The position numbers were made by a program, and so were the translations under genes. Shown piece by piece: positions 1-15,300 of a DNA stretch of 64,000 bases (its first letter is position 1; each line of letters begins with the position of its first letter). The DNA lies in the NCBI RefSeq assembly GCF_947172395.1, contig NC_069087.1:9691107-9755106 (forward strand), in the 5' to 3' direction. The notes under the pieces were generated by a model. That model was not told the DNA's origin, did not search any database, and saw only the letters and a program-made list of their open reading frames with translations. The DNA comes from Bicyclus anynana (lineage: Eukaryota > Arthropoda > Insecta > Lepidoptera > Nymphalidae).

Positions 1-320
1 TTGTGGATGGCATGATATACTTGGATTTCCTTCGTATCCATCTATACACAGACAAACTGGTGTGTGATGTGTGACACTACAAAGAGCATTTATTCCACAT
101 GCGCCTTGACAAGGGTTTATACATTTATTATTCGAGCAAGCTTTGTCTGATGAACAGTCGTTATTAGTGACGCATTCAGGTCGGCAGCCCAGATATGGAT
201 CTCCGAAGTATCCTGGCAAACATGTGCATGCTCCAGCATTATTTCTTTCAGTGCACAGCGCATTTGGTCCGCATGGTGATGGATTACAGGGATTGGTTTC
301 ATCTTCGCTCGGTACTGTTA
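1..320 (-). CDS. dpy: dpy coding exon 43 (cut by window edge): EGF-DPY-EGF cassette
   Basis: At least 107 codons: EGF (CNPSPCGPNALCTERNNAGAC), DPY (CRPECVTNNDCSSDKAC..INPC), EGF (CGINALCSVTHHTPVCLC). Acceptor aataacag. The frame is open at base 1, so its donor and all later exons lie outside the window. Confidence 0.92.
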
Positions 321-3300
321 CTGTTATTAAAAGACAAAAACGTGTACAATACTCAGTTATGCTTTGATTTTTAGTAAATTTATCCAATTGTATGAAGATA
401 TGGCTTACCAATAAAATAACAACCACTAAAAGGATCCCCCGTATAACTTTCACGACAATGACAAACGGCTTTATGTGCAATTACGTTGCAATTAGCATTT
501 GAACCACAAGATCCGTCACATGGACTCATACATTTCTCACGAACGCATGCAAGATTGCTGGGACATTCTTCATCATATATACATTCCGGTCGACAATGTG
601 GTGCACGTCCAATATATCCAGCTTTACAAGAACAAGCAGGGGTATCTCTAATAACTCGGCATTGTGAATTAGGTCCGCAAGGCGAAGGAATACATGGATT
701 GCCTGATGGTCTTGGTTCAGGTTCTAAAATGTATATTAAAAGTTATTAAATTAACAATTGGTTAATTTGTTATACTTATTAATTGTATTTTTTTAGCAAC
801 TCACTCGTTTCAAAGGCACAATTGATAAATGGATCGCCAACATAGTTATTTGGACAACTGCATAAAGCATTATGATTAACCACGGTACATTTGGCATTGA
901 CACCGCAAGCGCCAATACATGGATCTATGCATTTTTGGTTGATACAAGCCCTGTTCGGCATACAGTCACTGCTGACCATACATTCAGGACGGCAGTTAGG
1001 AGGAGCCCCGAAATACTGTTCCTGGCACGAACAAATAGCGTGCCCATTATTAGCACGGCATACACTGTATGGTCCGCAAGGAGAAGGTACGCATGGATCT
1101 GACTGCTTTTCAATTGCACCTAAAAATGTGAAATTATACTATGTTAAATATTCTGACTCTATTAATATAAAGTTCAGAGTTTATACTGGTAACAATTGTT
1201 CTTTAATATTCACTATAAACTTACTTATGTAACAAGAAGTAAAAGGATTTCCTTCGTATCCAACAAGACAAGCACATGACGGCGCATGATTATTGACACG
1301 ACATTCGGCGTTCATTCCACAGACACCCGGACAGGGATCATTACATTTGTTATTAATACAGGCCCTATCTTTTGGACAGTCAGAATTTAGTACGCATTCT
1401 GGTCTGCATTCTATGTATGGATCTCCATAATATTCAGGAAGGCATGAACACGATCCAATGCCGTGTCTTTCTTTGCATACGGCATTAACACCACAAGGTG
1501 ATCGGGAACATGGATTTTCCAATTGTGGCTCGATAGCTACGAGAATAAAAAGAATAGTATTTTTTTGAACATTTAAAAAATAAATCTGTACGTTTATTTA
1601 TATTATTAATTGACTTACTAGGAGCAATTGAACACCCAGAGAATGGATCACCAGTATATCCTTGTTCACATACACAGATGGGAATATGTTTTACTACATT
1701 ACAAGTTGCATGAAAACCACAAGATCCAGGGCATGGGTCACTGCATTTTTCGGATATACATGCTAGATTCCCCGGACATTCGATATCCATTACACATTCT
1801 GGACGACAGTTTGGCGGACGACCAACGTAATTACGTAAACAGGAACATACTGGATGTCCATTTATGTCGTTGCATTGTGAATGAGGACCGCATGGATTCG
1901 GTACACAATTATTTATAGGTGTCATTTGTTCTGAAAAAAGTAAATTTTATTTATTTAGAGACAGTTCGCAGTCTTAATAAATAAAATGCATTATTCCATT
2001 AACTTACTGTCTTCCAAGTAGCATTTCACAAATGGATCACCAGTGAAGTCATATAAACAGCTACAGATAGGGTTGTGGTTCACCACTTGACATTGAGCGT
2101 TGATTCCACAGGTACCAGGGCACGGATCTCGACATTTATTACTTATACACGCTTGGTTTTGTCGACATTCAGCACTAACAATGCATTCAGGTCGACAATT
2201 CGGAGGAGAACCGACACACATATCGAGACACGTACAAACCGCGTGACCGTTGAAAGTACGACATTTACTGTAAGGGCCACATGGTGAAGGGTGGCACGGA
2301 TCGACTGGTTCCGCAATAGCTGCATAGGAAGATAAGATGTATAGATTGAACACAGAAAAATATACAATACAAGAAAGAATAAGAAAAGAAAGAAAGTCTT
2401 ACTTATGATACGAGAACATGCATGAAGAGGGTTTCCATTGTATCCCGGCAAGCAGAAACATGAAGGTGCATGATTGGAAACTCTACATTCTGAGTTTTGT
2501 CCGCAGGAACCCAGGCATGGGTTCACACATTTGTTATTAAAACAAGTTTTATCCATAGCACAATCTGTGTTCATAACACATTCAGGTCTACATCCCAAAT
2601 AAGGATCTCCATAGAAGTCATCTATACACGTACAAGCACCAGCACCATTTCTTTCTTTGCAAAGTGCATTAGATCCACAAGGAGATGGATAACAAGGACT
2701 AATGACTTCTTTAGGAGCTGAAATTTTATTAAAATAATACATTTATTGATATGTAACCTTGAACTCTATATGCGTCCGACGTATTTTTTTAAAAACATTA
2801 AATGTAATATTCTCGCACGAATATTTAACGGCAAGCGGGCGAAACAGGTGGGCAGGGCGGGTCAAACAAATAAATGTCCCAGTGCTTGGTTTTACATAGT
2901 GCCAACATATACATGGAACAATGTATTACTATAATTCTATTTACTACAAGTTCATGCAAACATATAAACTACCATGCGAATGACAAAAACATTACCAATA
3001 AAAATTTCTGTGAACTTACTTTCATTCGGGTTGCATCCGGCGAATGGGTCTCCTGAGTAGCCGTCGTCGCAAGAGCATATCGGTTGGTGATTTTGAACTG
3101 CACACCGAGCGTTGAATCCGCAAGATCCCACGCAAGGATTGATGCAGCTTCCGCTGAGGCATGCTAGTGCAAGCGGGCAGTCTTGGTTGATGAGGCACTG
3201 CGGCCGGCAAGTGGGAGGAGCACCCAATGTACCCGGCTCGCACGCACACACGGCTCGCCCACCCTCATCGCGACAGGTGGAGTGTGGTCCACATGGCGAA

Positions 3301-6300
3301 GGTAAACACGGATTGGGTGCTGGCAGCGAAATACCTGTATATAATACAAATATTATTATAATTTCATTAAATTATATCCATCTACATTTTACGTGGTATT
3401 CATTAAAAATACAGTCTGTCAGTACTCAAACTGACTTAAAGTATATACAAAAAAAATAATCATCCTAAACATTATAAAAAAATACTAAAGAAAAATAATC
3501 TTTTTCCTAAGCACTTAGATATTTTAGGTTCAGGGTCTAACCATTTATTTTCTAATATCTATATTTTAAGGCGGGATATAGACTCATAAAGCAGGTTTAG
3601 TTACGTAACTATTCAAAAGTAAACAATTGATGTTTTATTTGTTTCACGCTTTACGCGTCTTATACCATGTCAAGTTAAAAGTCTCGCAAGTTAATATGTT
3701 GTAGAAATGACTCAGGTATTCCGGGCCACGTTAAGTTCAATAGTAATAAAGTGCTTACTTTTCTTTAAACATCTAATAAACGGATCGCCTTCGGGGAAGT
3801 TTTCAGGGCACATACAGATGGGATTATGACTGACGACGTGGCAAAGTGCATCAAGACCACAGCTGTGAACGCATGGGTCCTTGCATTTTTGGTTAATGCA
3901 AGCCTTATTTGTTGGACAGTCCGAATTCACTGCGCATTCAGGGCGGCAAGCGGGAGGAGTGCCCAGGTAGCCCGCGCGGCAGGAGCACGCGGCTCGCTGG
4001 CTGACTACGTGGCACTCGCTGTTGGGGCCACACGGCGTAGGTTGACAGGGATTAATTGGTGTCGTTGCTGTAAAGCAGTTCATAAGTTATTTATGGCTGT
4101 TAATTGTGTATTTTAAACGAAATAATGTGTGCACACTTTAATAAGCAATATAATTTACTTACGTGTAGCAGTTTTTCTACGACATGAGGAGAATGGATCC
4201 CCTTCGTATCCTTTAAAGCATGTACAAACAGGAACGTGATTGGTAACAATGCACTCTGCGTTAACGCCGCACAAATCTTTACATGGATCGCGACAGTGGT
4301 TTGACAAACACGCTAAATTATTTGGACAATCCGAATTATGTGAACACTCAGGGCGGCAGCCACCCGCGTATGGATTTCCAATATTAGGAGGTATGCATGA
4401 ACATCGCGCGGCATTGTTTACGATGGTACAGATTGTGTTCTCGCCACAAGGTGATGGATTACATGGTGTTACATTATTATCTGTAGACACCGCAATGCAC
4501 CCAATAAAAGCGTCGCCTTTGTATCCGTTCAAACAACTACACAACGGCGTGTGGTTCACTACGTTGCATACAGCATTATTTCCACAGGCACCAATACATG
4601 GATCAGCACATTTTTCATTTATACAAGCTTGGTTCGATGGACATTCTTGGGTGATAATACATTCAGGTCTACAATGTGGCGGTGTTCCAGAGTAGTTTGG
4701 TTGGCAAGAGCATACCGGATGATTAGCTTTTATTTCACAAACCGAATTAGGCCCGCACGGTGACGGTAGACATGGATTCTTTTCATTTGGTTCATTAACA
4801 ATGAAAGCTGTACATACAACGAAAGGATCTCCGGTTTCTCCTGGTCCACAGGTACATATCGGATTATGATTTACTACAATACAATTAGCTCCAACTCCAC
4901 AACTACCTTGGCAAGGGTCTATGCATCTTTGGTTTACACAGGTCTCTTTTTGTGGACAATCCGAATTACTCACACATTCTGGTTGACACATTGGTGGAAC
5001 ACCTCTGTAACCAGGCAGACAAGAGCACACCGAAAATCCAGATGATGAAACTAGACAGCGGCTGTAAGGTCCGCATGGTGATGGATCGCACGTGAATATT
5101 GTTGGCGTCGTGACCGGATTATCTTGACATCTTACATATGGATCTCCTGATTGACCCGAAGCACAGTAGCAAATAGCGTGATGGTTAACCGTTTCACATA
5201 ATGCGCCAATTCCACAAACATTTTGACAAGGATTTTCACATCTGTTATTTATGCATGCCAAAGTAGGAGAGCAATCACTATTTACGACACATTCCGGTCT
5301 GCAGGACATGTACGGATTTCCATAAAAGCCGGGCAGACATTTGCATGTTAAGGCATTATTTAAATTTTGACATATAGCATTAGCTCCACATCTGACATTG
5401 TCACAAATTTCAGGTGGTGAAGCTGTAAGACAAATTTCAATTTAATTTTGCTAATTTACCAACATATTATACGAGTACAATACGAGTTCATGTAGTCTAT
5501 TACACATTATTTATTTTATTATTATTTTATGAGTAATTAATATTTAGCCACTGATTCCAATTTTTTTTAAAAGGGCGATAGTCGCGGCTTGTTGTGATTT
5601 AGCATCAGTTATCTATCTATACTTATAATAAATCTGTAGATAGGTCATTTCTGTACAAGAAATATATTTCCAAAATAACAATGGGGGATTGATTAGTGAT
5701 CGATACTGATGCCAAAAATGCAATCAGTAAAATTTTTGTCTGTCTGTTTGTATGTTCGTTATAGAAACAAAAACTACACGACGGATTTTAACGAAACTTG
5801 GTACAAATATATTTCATACTATACTTTTCATCACGCTACGATCAATAGGAGCAGAGCAGTGAAGGGATATGTTAGGAAAACGGGAGCAGTTACTCCATTT
5901 TTACAGTGAAACTAAGGTAAGAGATGGATTAACGAGGTCTAAGGGCGGACGATGTCGCGGGCGTCCGCTAGTATTAATAATATTTATAAATAAGGACATC
6001 GCAAACTAAATATGGCAAAGACTAGTATTAAAATTAACTTACGTTGTTTTGACAATTTGCAATGTTCGTAGGGGTTCCCTTCATATCCATTTCTACATTG
6101 ACAAATTGGATCGTGATGATATATTTTACATTCAGCATTAACACCACATGCTCCTGGACAGGGATCCACACATTTGTTCTTCAAACAAAATTTATTGAAA
6201 GCACAGTCTGAATTCAAAACACATTCTGGTCTGCATGCAGGGTTGTTAATAGCATTGGATCCAATACAAAGATTACAGACAGCAAACTTGTCTCCATAAG

Positions 6301-9300
6301 TATCGCATAAGGAGTTCGGATCACATGGATTTGGTGTGCATGGTTGTAATGTCGAATTGTCCGGGACAATTATTATTGCTGAAATAAAAAAAGACAATAT
6401 AATCATAATTACTATCACTTGATATTGTTTAAATTTATTGTATTAAAATGTTTGATGCTTAGATTATTAATTAGTGTTCGTACATTACAATACATAGTAC
6501 ACCATAAGCAGTAGGTTCTGTGATACGATCTTATTCCGATCCTTTCGGATTTAAATTCCGCCATGACTATATGGTAAAATAAAATAAAAATTATATTTAA
6601 CAGTGCACGAAACTCTTAAGATGTTTTATTTCTTGATTGTGTTCCAATTTTAATTAAAAATCATTTTTGACTAACATCTTATTATCATACTTGCTTATAA
6701 TTATGACTTAATTTAAACGTGGTTAAAGGTGGTGGTACAACAAGCTATCTCACTCTTTTTAAGTGAAATACAAACAGGTACTTTAAGAATACAAAACTAG
6801 TAAATGATACTCACGTCGATATATGCACTGAATTAGTGGATCTCCAATATATCCATCTGGACATAAACATGATACAGTGTGATCTGAACATAAGCAAACA
6901 GCATTAATGCCACATACGTTGCTTTGTGCACAGGGATCGATACATTTTCGATTAATACACGCCTCATTTGGTGAACAATCTGTGTTCATCAGGCATTCCG
7001 GCTTACATTCTTTTGTTGGATCACCGTAAAAGTCAGGAGGACACGAGCATAAGGCATTTTCTCCAACATCTTGACAAATAGCATTTGTGCCACACGGCGC
7101 ACGATTACACGGCCTATTAGATTTTAGTTCTTCGGGTGGTAAACAACATAGCAAAGGATTGCCTATTAGTCCTTCTTCACAAGTGCAAACGGGATGATGA
7201 GACTCGACGTGACATCTTGCATTTAAGCCGCATAGACCGGGACAGGGGTCACGGCACGTGTAACCAATGCACGATCTATCTAATGAACATTCATCATCAA
7301 TTTCGCATTCCCGGGACCGACAGCCTTCTAAACTGAATGGATCACCAGTACTGCCTTCGCTACAGGAGCACAATGCTTGTCCATCATAATTAATGTTACA
7401 TACTGCTTGCGGCCCACAAGGACTTGGATTACAAGGACTTTTTTGTGGTTGACAACCTATGTATGGATCGCCGTAAAATCCAGTTTTACAGAAACACATT
7501 TCTCTATTGCTAGCTACATAACAATCTGCATTTTCTCCACAGTTTCCTGGTTGGCAGAGAATAGCCGGAGGTAAATAGGTTGGAGGATCGCAAGACTTAT
7601 ACGGGTTTCCACGTAAGTTTTCAGGACAATAACAGGCAGGGGTTCTGTTTGGATCGCAACGTGCTCCTATTCCGCATGTATTTGGCTCACACGGATTTCG
7701 CGCTTCCACACAACCGCGAACGGTATTCGGACTTTCAACATAACCTTGCAAACATGTGCATTTAGAGAATCCATTCGATAAGACAGTACATTGTGTATTT
7801 GGTCCACATGGAGATGGATTACATGGATTATTTGGTAAGCGACATGGTTGACGAGGAGGATTTCCTTCATAATTAGGTAAACAGAAACAGGCTGGCTTGT
7901 TATCTATAATTCGACATCCAGTATATGGCCCACATGGGTTGGGTTCACATTCATTGCCTTCCGGAACTAAAAGAAAGATATGACATTTAATGAAAAATGA
8001 TAATTTAATGATAATCGTAAATCAACACTACGATTGAATGGTAATATTGCTACTTACTGCAAGTTTTGAATGGGTTGCCAGTCAATCCTTTAGGACAGAA
8101 GCATATCGGGTTGCCATTGTCAATTTCACATAATGCGTTTACCCCGCATGGATTTGGAATACAGGGATTTGTTGGGGGTTCACAGCTGATCATTGGGTTG
8201 CCAGTGTAACCACCCAAACATTTGCATGACGCGCGGTGATTTTGGACGTCACATATCGCATTAGTTCCACATCTACATGGCGATTGACATTTTCCGTTTA
8301 TACATGCTTCAGAACTGGCACACTCATTGTCGGATCTACAACCTTGCACTACAAAATAAAAAATACTTTATTAGGCGATTCAATAGAGCATTTACCCTCG
8401 ACCTGGTAATATCAAGAATCACACTGAACCAAAAAAACTCATCAAAATCGGAGCTGTTTCTGTGAACTTCCTGCATTTGCTTGTTTTATGTATTTATCCA
8501 TTATATGGCTTGACTCACTGCGGTCTCATGTGGATATATCTACTACTACAGATAAGTTGTAAGAGGCTGCTATGAAGCTGTGACAAGTTACCACTTATAA
8601 ATAGGTTAAAGTAAAATGAATGTATCTAAATTATTAAAAACGAGTTTTCCAGTTTGTCTGTGAGGTCGATTTATTTCGTCTAACTTTTCATCCATACATC
8701 AGATTTCAATCAAATAAATTAAAAAAGGTGCCAAGTACAATTTTGATACGTACCTTGGTAACATTCTAAAAATGGGTTTCCTGTAAATCCTGCGAAACAT
8801 TTACATTGTATGCCATGGTTGGACGGGAAACATTCAGCGTTCTCTCCACATTCATTGATCGCACATGGGTTTATGCAAACTCTATTTAATCTATCGCACA
8901 ATAATTCTGGTGGACAGTCTTCATTGTATTGACAAACTGAACGACTATCAACCACTAAAACAAATTGTTAATTAAATTAATAAAATTTCTTAAATTATCA
9001 GAGTTTTTGTAAATGGCTTATACTTGACAAGCTTACCTGGGACGCATCCAACGTATCCGTTGCCTTGATATCCTTCGACGCAACTACAATCTGAACCGTG
9101 ATTTGTATTTATACAGACCGCATTAGGCACACATGGGTTGTGTATAGCACATGGATGTTGACATGCATTATTTATACAAGCTTCAGTTAACTGACAATCT
9201 TCATTGCGAGTGCAACCAGCTGGATAAAAGTGAAAATATTCATATATTTTACAATGTGCAAAAAAATATGTTAGTAAAATATCACTTTTTTATTATAGTG

Positions 9301-12300
9301 GGCTAATTTCCACGACCATTTAATTCTCAGAAAGACCATTATAATATGATATTAAATACAAAATTTGTAAATTAATGTAATGAAGTTTAGTAGTCTTATT
9401 TGTCACCATAGTATGGTACAACCGCCACTCGTCATATTAATGTACAAATTAATATATATTTAGTAAAATTAAGGCTTACATGTTTTAGGTGTACACTTTA
9501 CAGCGGGATCTCCGTCATAACCAGCTGGACACGAGCACATAGGTCTTTGTTTTACAGGGTTACATTTAGCTTCAACACCACATACATTGTCAAATTCACA
9601 AGGATTTTGACACAGTCCCATAAAACAGGCCTCTGTTTCTATACAATCCCGATCAGAATGACAAGGTTCTGGTGCCTTGGGTGTTCCAATTGGTTCTAGT
9701 AATTTACATGTTAAATTCATCATTAGTACGTTATTTTAGTAAGTTAAACATTAGTACGAGTATATTTACAAATAATTATATGTTTAGTTTGAACGGTACT
9801 ATATTGTCCGATAAAACTACCTCAGTCAGTACTGAATATCTATTTTAAACATTTTGTATTACTGTATCTAACTGGTATGCAATTACGTACAATTTAATCT
9901 TAAAATATGATTATTATTAGTAGCATACCTTTCTGACAGTTCTCCCCAGCATGGCCATCGCACGCACATACAGCTTCATGGTTGAAAACTTTACAGGAAG
10001 CATTCTTTGTACAAGGGTTCCGTACTTCGCACGGGTTTTTACATACTCCAATATTACAAAACATGTTCGTTGGGCAGTGAACGTTAAATTTACATTGGTT
10101 AGTTCGAGTATCAGTAAGTGCAGTATTTGTCACAGTTGAAGTTATATCATAGTTGGCAGTAGAGTCTGTCCAAGCGGGAATATCTATATCTTTTCTACGA
10201 GACGAAAGATTTTCTAAAGAAGTACTTAAATGTGCAGACATTGTAGAGGGATAGTTTTTATCACCGTTATTTTGATTAAAAGACAAAGACTCGGAGCTGA
10301 TCGTAGAAATGGTTTCAGTAGGGTAAGTATGAGATTCGTTAATTTCTGTAGTTGTAGACAAACTTTGTTCAGTTTGCTGCCATTCATTGTTTATGTCTGG
10401 ATTGGTTAATGAAGTTTTGTTTGCCTGTGTTGTAGTGTCCTCATTATCAATATTCATATCAGATTCTGTGGATGATTCTAAGACAGAGGTAAATCGATCA
10501 GATAAGGTTGAAGAAGTAATTATTTCAGGATTTTTAGATGATTGACTATCATCATAATTTTCAGTAGTTTTAAAGTCACTTAATTTATCTCCATTTAAAT
10601 TATAATTTGTCAAAGGCATTGTCGGTAAATTTATTTCTGTTACGAAACCTGAAAAGTCTGCATCATTGTTATTATCGCTAGTAAAACTCTCCGTTGTTTC
10701 CATTTTAGTCATGCTATTTAAATTATCTAAAGTATTTTGTTCATCAGTTTTATGTAATAAAGAATAGCCTTTAGAAGAGGATCTTTGGTAAGTAAGAGTT
10801 GTTGAATCCTCTTTTGAATTATTGTTATAAGTTGTTAACGATGGAAGTGTACCAAGATCTTGAATACTATGTTCAGTAGTTGACAAAGTGGTTTCTCTTG
10901 TATACTCTAAATGGTAATCATTAACAGTAGTTTCAGCTAATATATTGTCCGTAGTAGCAATATCCAATTGTGTGGTGCCTTTGCCAGAAACATCTGATTC
11001 TGCACCAATTTTTATAGAATTAATGTTAGTGGTGCTATCTACTATATTTTCACTATTTGTAATTGAAGGTGTCGTAAAAACTGGCATGTCATGAAATGAA
11101 GAATCATTAATTGTTTCTGTGGATTCGGAAAATGTAGTTCGTTTTCCTGTATATTCAGTACTACTTTCAATCTTGGATATACTATTGTTAATTGAAATGG
11201 TGTACTTTTCCGTCGATGTCGTTTCTACAATCCTACTATCTATGCCAATTGCAGTGGTCAAAGAGCTTAATGGAACTTTTAATATTTTTTCATTATTCAA
11301 TACACTACTTGATATATCGTTTGCATTATTATTTGAGCTTGTGGTTGCAATAATATCAGCTGGTACAAATTGTTCATTATGTGCTTTATTTATGGTTGTC
11401 ATTGGCAATGATGTAGTAAAATGCGTTTCATTAGGGGTTACATAATTCTTTATTAGAGATTCATAAGAGATTGTGCTTTTGATTTCACTATCAGAAGAAG
11501 TACTTATAGTATTCGGTAATGTTATAATATGTAGTGTTGAATCAGTCAATATGGGATCATTAGTGAATGTGCTTGGCAAAGGTTTTTTAAATTTAGAATA
11601 ATTTTCAGAATTCTCAGAACCAACAGTAGTTGATGCAAATTCAGTTTGAGTTGTAAGTAAAACACCTTTACCATCTATTGTACTTTCTGTATAAATATTA
11701 TCTTCTGTATAATAGTTACTACTTGTGGAATCTAACGTATTAACAGACGTTTTCTCTGTATTGGTGAAAATATTTTCATTTGTTATTATATTATCTGGTA
11801 AAATTGTAGATGTAACATAATGTGCATTCTTTTCTGTATTCAAATCAGTACTTTTTGTTAAATTCTCAGAAGTAGTCGAGAAAGGTGATTCAGCTTCCAT
11901 TGATGTATAATTTTCCATCGTTTGTTTATAATTTGGTGTTGTTGTGTCAGTGTTTGTAAGGTCAATTAATACGGTATTGTCTATCTCATCTATCGTAAAT
12001 TCTTCTACATTTTGACCGCCACTGTCAGTGTATAACATTGGATATGAAGTCGATGTGACTGAAGAAAATTTAATATCACCATCACTAAATGTAGATTTTA
12101 AAATAGCATCATCTTTATTATCACTAGAGGTAAAGGGGTTTTCTGTTGGTTTATTTGTTAGTGTTTTAGAAAACTTTTCATCTGGGGTTGTTGCATAATC
12201 AATATGATCGATATACAATGTTGTTGTTTCTCTGTCTACATTTATTATATTATCAGTTTTAGTGTAAAGGTTTCCATTTTTGTCACTTGGTGTACTATGG

Positions 12301-15300
12301 CCATAAACTGACATTTTACTGTCCGTAAACGGAGAAGAATTTTGATCAAAGGTACTTGCAACACCTTCAACTGAAGGGTGAAAAGGAGTTATTGTGGTAC
12401 TATCTTCAGATGTAAAAAAGTTATTAAACAAGGAAGTCTCGTCTGTTTTTTCGTTGTATTTAGTAGTAGATAATGATTCTAAGTTTTCGTTTTCTGTACC
12501 AACAGTCGTTGAAGATTTTTGCGTATTGAAAATATCTGGTCCATTATTTATAATAATATTTTTAGTACTACTTTCAACAGCATTAGCGTTACTTTCATAT
12601 TTTGGAATATTTTCTGTTGAAGTCAACATAAAGTTGTTATTATATAAATCAGAAGTGCTACCTTTTGCATTATCAATGTTAGTATGCCATAAATTATCTT
12701 TTTCAGTAACCGTCACTATATTTTTATCAGTGTTGATTTTTGAATACACTGTAGATCTATCCTCTATATAATTAGGGTTAGATTTGGTAATAGATAAAGT
12801 AGAATCGGTCACAAAATTTGTTTCTGAAATTTCAGATAAACTTATCGTTGTAGTGGGAGTGGAACTCTGTTCAATTATAAATTGGTTATCTTCATTATCC
12901 AATGTTGTATATTTCATCTCAATTTCCAATTCATTAATCATTGGTTTTGTGACTTTATATATATTTTTAGTTTTAGTATTGCTATTGGTACTAAAAATCA
13001 GATTGGTATTATCATTTGTTGTAGTTTCAAAATTATTATGCATTTTTTGCGGCCTATGAGTTAATATTTCATTCATAGGTGAAGTTGCAGTAGGAACATA
13101 AGTAGAATTTAGTTTAAGAAGTTTTGTACTTTCTTTTTGTAATGCATGTTCAGCTGTAACCATTTCTGAGATGCCCTTATCAGGTACATTAAAATTATTT
13201 ACAAGATTTAGGCCCTTTTTTGTGGAAGATTTTGTTGATATTTCTGTGGTAGGGTATTGTTCAAATAATTTTGTAGTACTTCTTTCTAAATTAAAATTTG
13301 TAGAATATATTTCTCCATTGTTATTTTCAAAATAGAAAGGAGTTTTGGTATTCATATCAATACTAAATGTTGTTATAGATTCAAGATTATTATTTTTATG
13401 TGTGCTACTTGGTGTTAAATCAACCTCTGTAGTTGTGGTGTCTACGTTCGATTCAGTTAATTTAGTTTTAGCGTCCGTATATTGGTATTTAGTTTCAGTA
13501 GTTGCACTCCTGTAATCTGTTGCCAACGAAAGTGTCGTTTTAGGATTGCCTATTACGGTTGAAACATCTGGAACTGTAGTACTTCTGGAAGTTTCTCCGA
13601 TAGCAGATAAATCGAGAGGAGTTACATTCGTCGTACTTTTGTTTTGGTGAGAAAACGTTGTCGTACTGTCATTTGTATTTATATCAGCTTTTGTGTTCGT
13701 CTCCAAAAATATGTTATCAGTTACAGTTATACTAGATTCAGACTCAAAGTTATCATGAACATTATTTGTTGTCGCTTCCAAAGATTCAGTGGACATACTG
13801 AAAATTTCTGTTATATCTGTAGAAGTTTTTAGTTTACTGTCTATGTTTTGTATTACATTTGGGATATATGTAGGTGAAAAATCTATATCTTCAGCTAAAT
13901 CTGTGCTAGTATATAAAGTTGTATATTTTGGATCACTACTCTGTATTGATGACTCTGACAAGTTATTATTATGTTCTGGTATATTTGATATCACTTGTTT
14001 TTTTTCTTTCATAGAGAGATCTGAAGAAGTAGTCAGTTTAGGTGTTTGTGAAGTGCTACGCATTGAATCTAATAATGTGGAACCAGTTATATCACTAAAA
14101 CTTATTAATTTACGTGTAGTTGATGTATCTTCATAAAACTTTTCAGTTCCATGTGATGTTTCTTCGGTCTTGCTATTATCAGAGAGGTAAGTTGTTGTTA
14201 TTGTATACAATTTATTTTGAAAGTCAGTTTCAGTTTTCTCTGTAGTATATGTCATTTGACTAATTGTGCTATCTACAGAAGATTTTAAAGTTGTACTTAA
14301 TACGTCAAGAATATTATTACTATTAGTAGCATTAATAAGAGTAACATTAATATTATTGCTTGGGGCAGTAGATGTATCTGTTACACTTGCAAATATTTCC
14401 TCAATTATTTCCGTAGTCTGGCTAGCTATAGTTGTAGTTCGTTCAGGTAAATTATTCTTCGTATCAGTTGTAATGTTCCGTACAGGATGTTCATTTTTAT
14501 CTAATTTATTGTTAATTGTACTCTCTGATGTAATTTCTGTTTGCGAATCTAATGTAAGGGTAGTTGTTTCATTTAGTTTATTCATTGGCACTGTTGTCTC
14601 ACTTTTTGATACGTCTGTCATTCTTACAATATCATTTGTATAATTATGCAGATTTCTTTGATTTTCTGGAGTTTTTGTATTCTTGTTTTCATTCACTTGT
14701 TTTTGTGATCCACTTGTTTCGGTTCTCTTAAGATGAACCTGTGGTTTATGAGTACTTTCACCATGAATTGTACTACTGCTTAATAAAAGTTCATCATCAT
14801 CAAGTGTCGTTTTAAGCTCTAATGTAATACTTTTAACAGATGTTGTAACAAATTCTAGTTCGTTAGAATAATTTACTGATGACGATTCAGTAGCTTCATT
14901 GCCAGGTGTTATTTCTGGTGTTACAAATTCTTTTGGTAAAGCTGCAGTACTATCAGTTGTAATTGACTCCCTATTTGTTGTATCAGAGTTATCAATACTT
15001 TCATCAGGTGCCTGTTCTTTATCAAAATTGAGTAGATCTTTTAAAGTTATAGGACGCACAGTAGTGTGAATATATCTCTCAGTAGAATAATCCTCTGTTG
15101 TAATTTCCTTAGGAAATAATGTTTTATCATCATCTAATGTACTTACGATTGAGAAACCAGCGTCAGTTGTAATGTCATTATAATAGTCTGTATTTGTGTT
15201 TTTGTCAATATTGTCGTATAATGAAATAGTAGTTTTAAGTTCTATTGTAGATGTGGTTGCAGTGGAGTATGTTTCGGTTAGTGGGATTGCTATTAGGGGT

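Noticed and set aside
486..749. Plus-strand open frame opposite dpy exon 42, and similar ones at 891-1232, 3112-3459, 4240-4695, 21302-21841 and 27409-27708
   Set aside because: They are mirror frames of Cys-rich coding exons. The minus strand gives EGF/DPY domains with matching splice sites, whereas these give no recognisable domain.
1..5422. CRISPR-like or satellite array suggested by regular spacing of similar units
   Set aside because: The units are diverged protein-coding cassettes separated by GT-AG introns, not identical short repeats.
9469..9723. Start codon for a separate small EGF gene at 9723
   Set aside because: The Met lies in the intron. The acceptor at 9696-9697 gives the phase expected from exon 27.
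11119..14643. Plus-strand open frames of 100-125 codons within the mucin-like exon
   Set aside because: Antisense of a Thr/Ser/Asn-rich frame yields hydrophobic Val/Leu/Ser-rich open frames by base composition alone.
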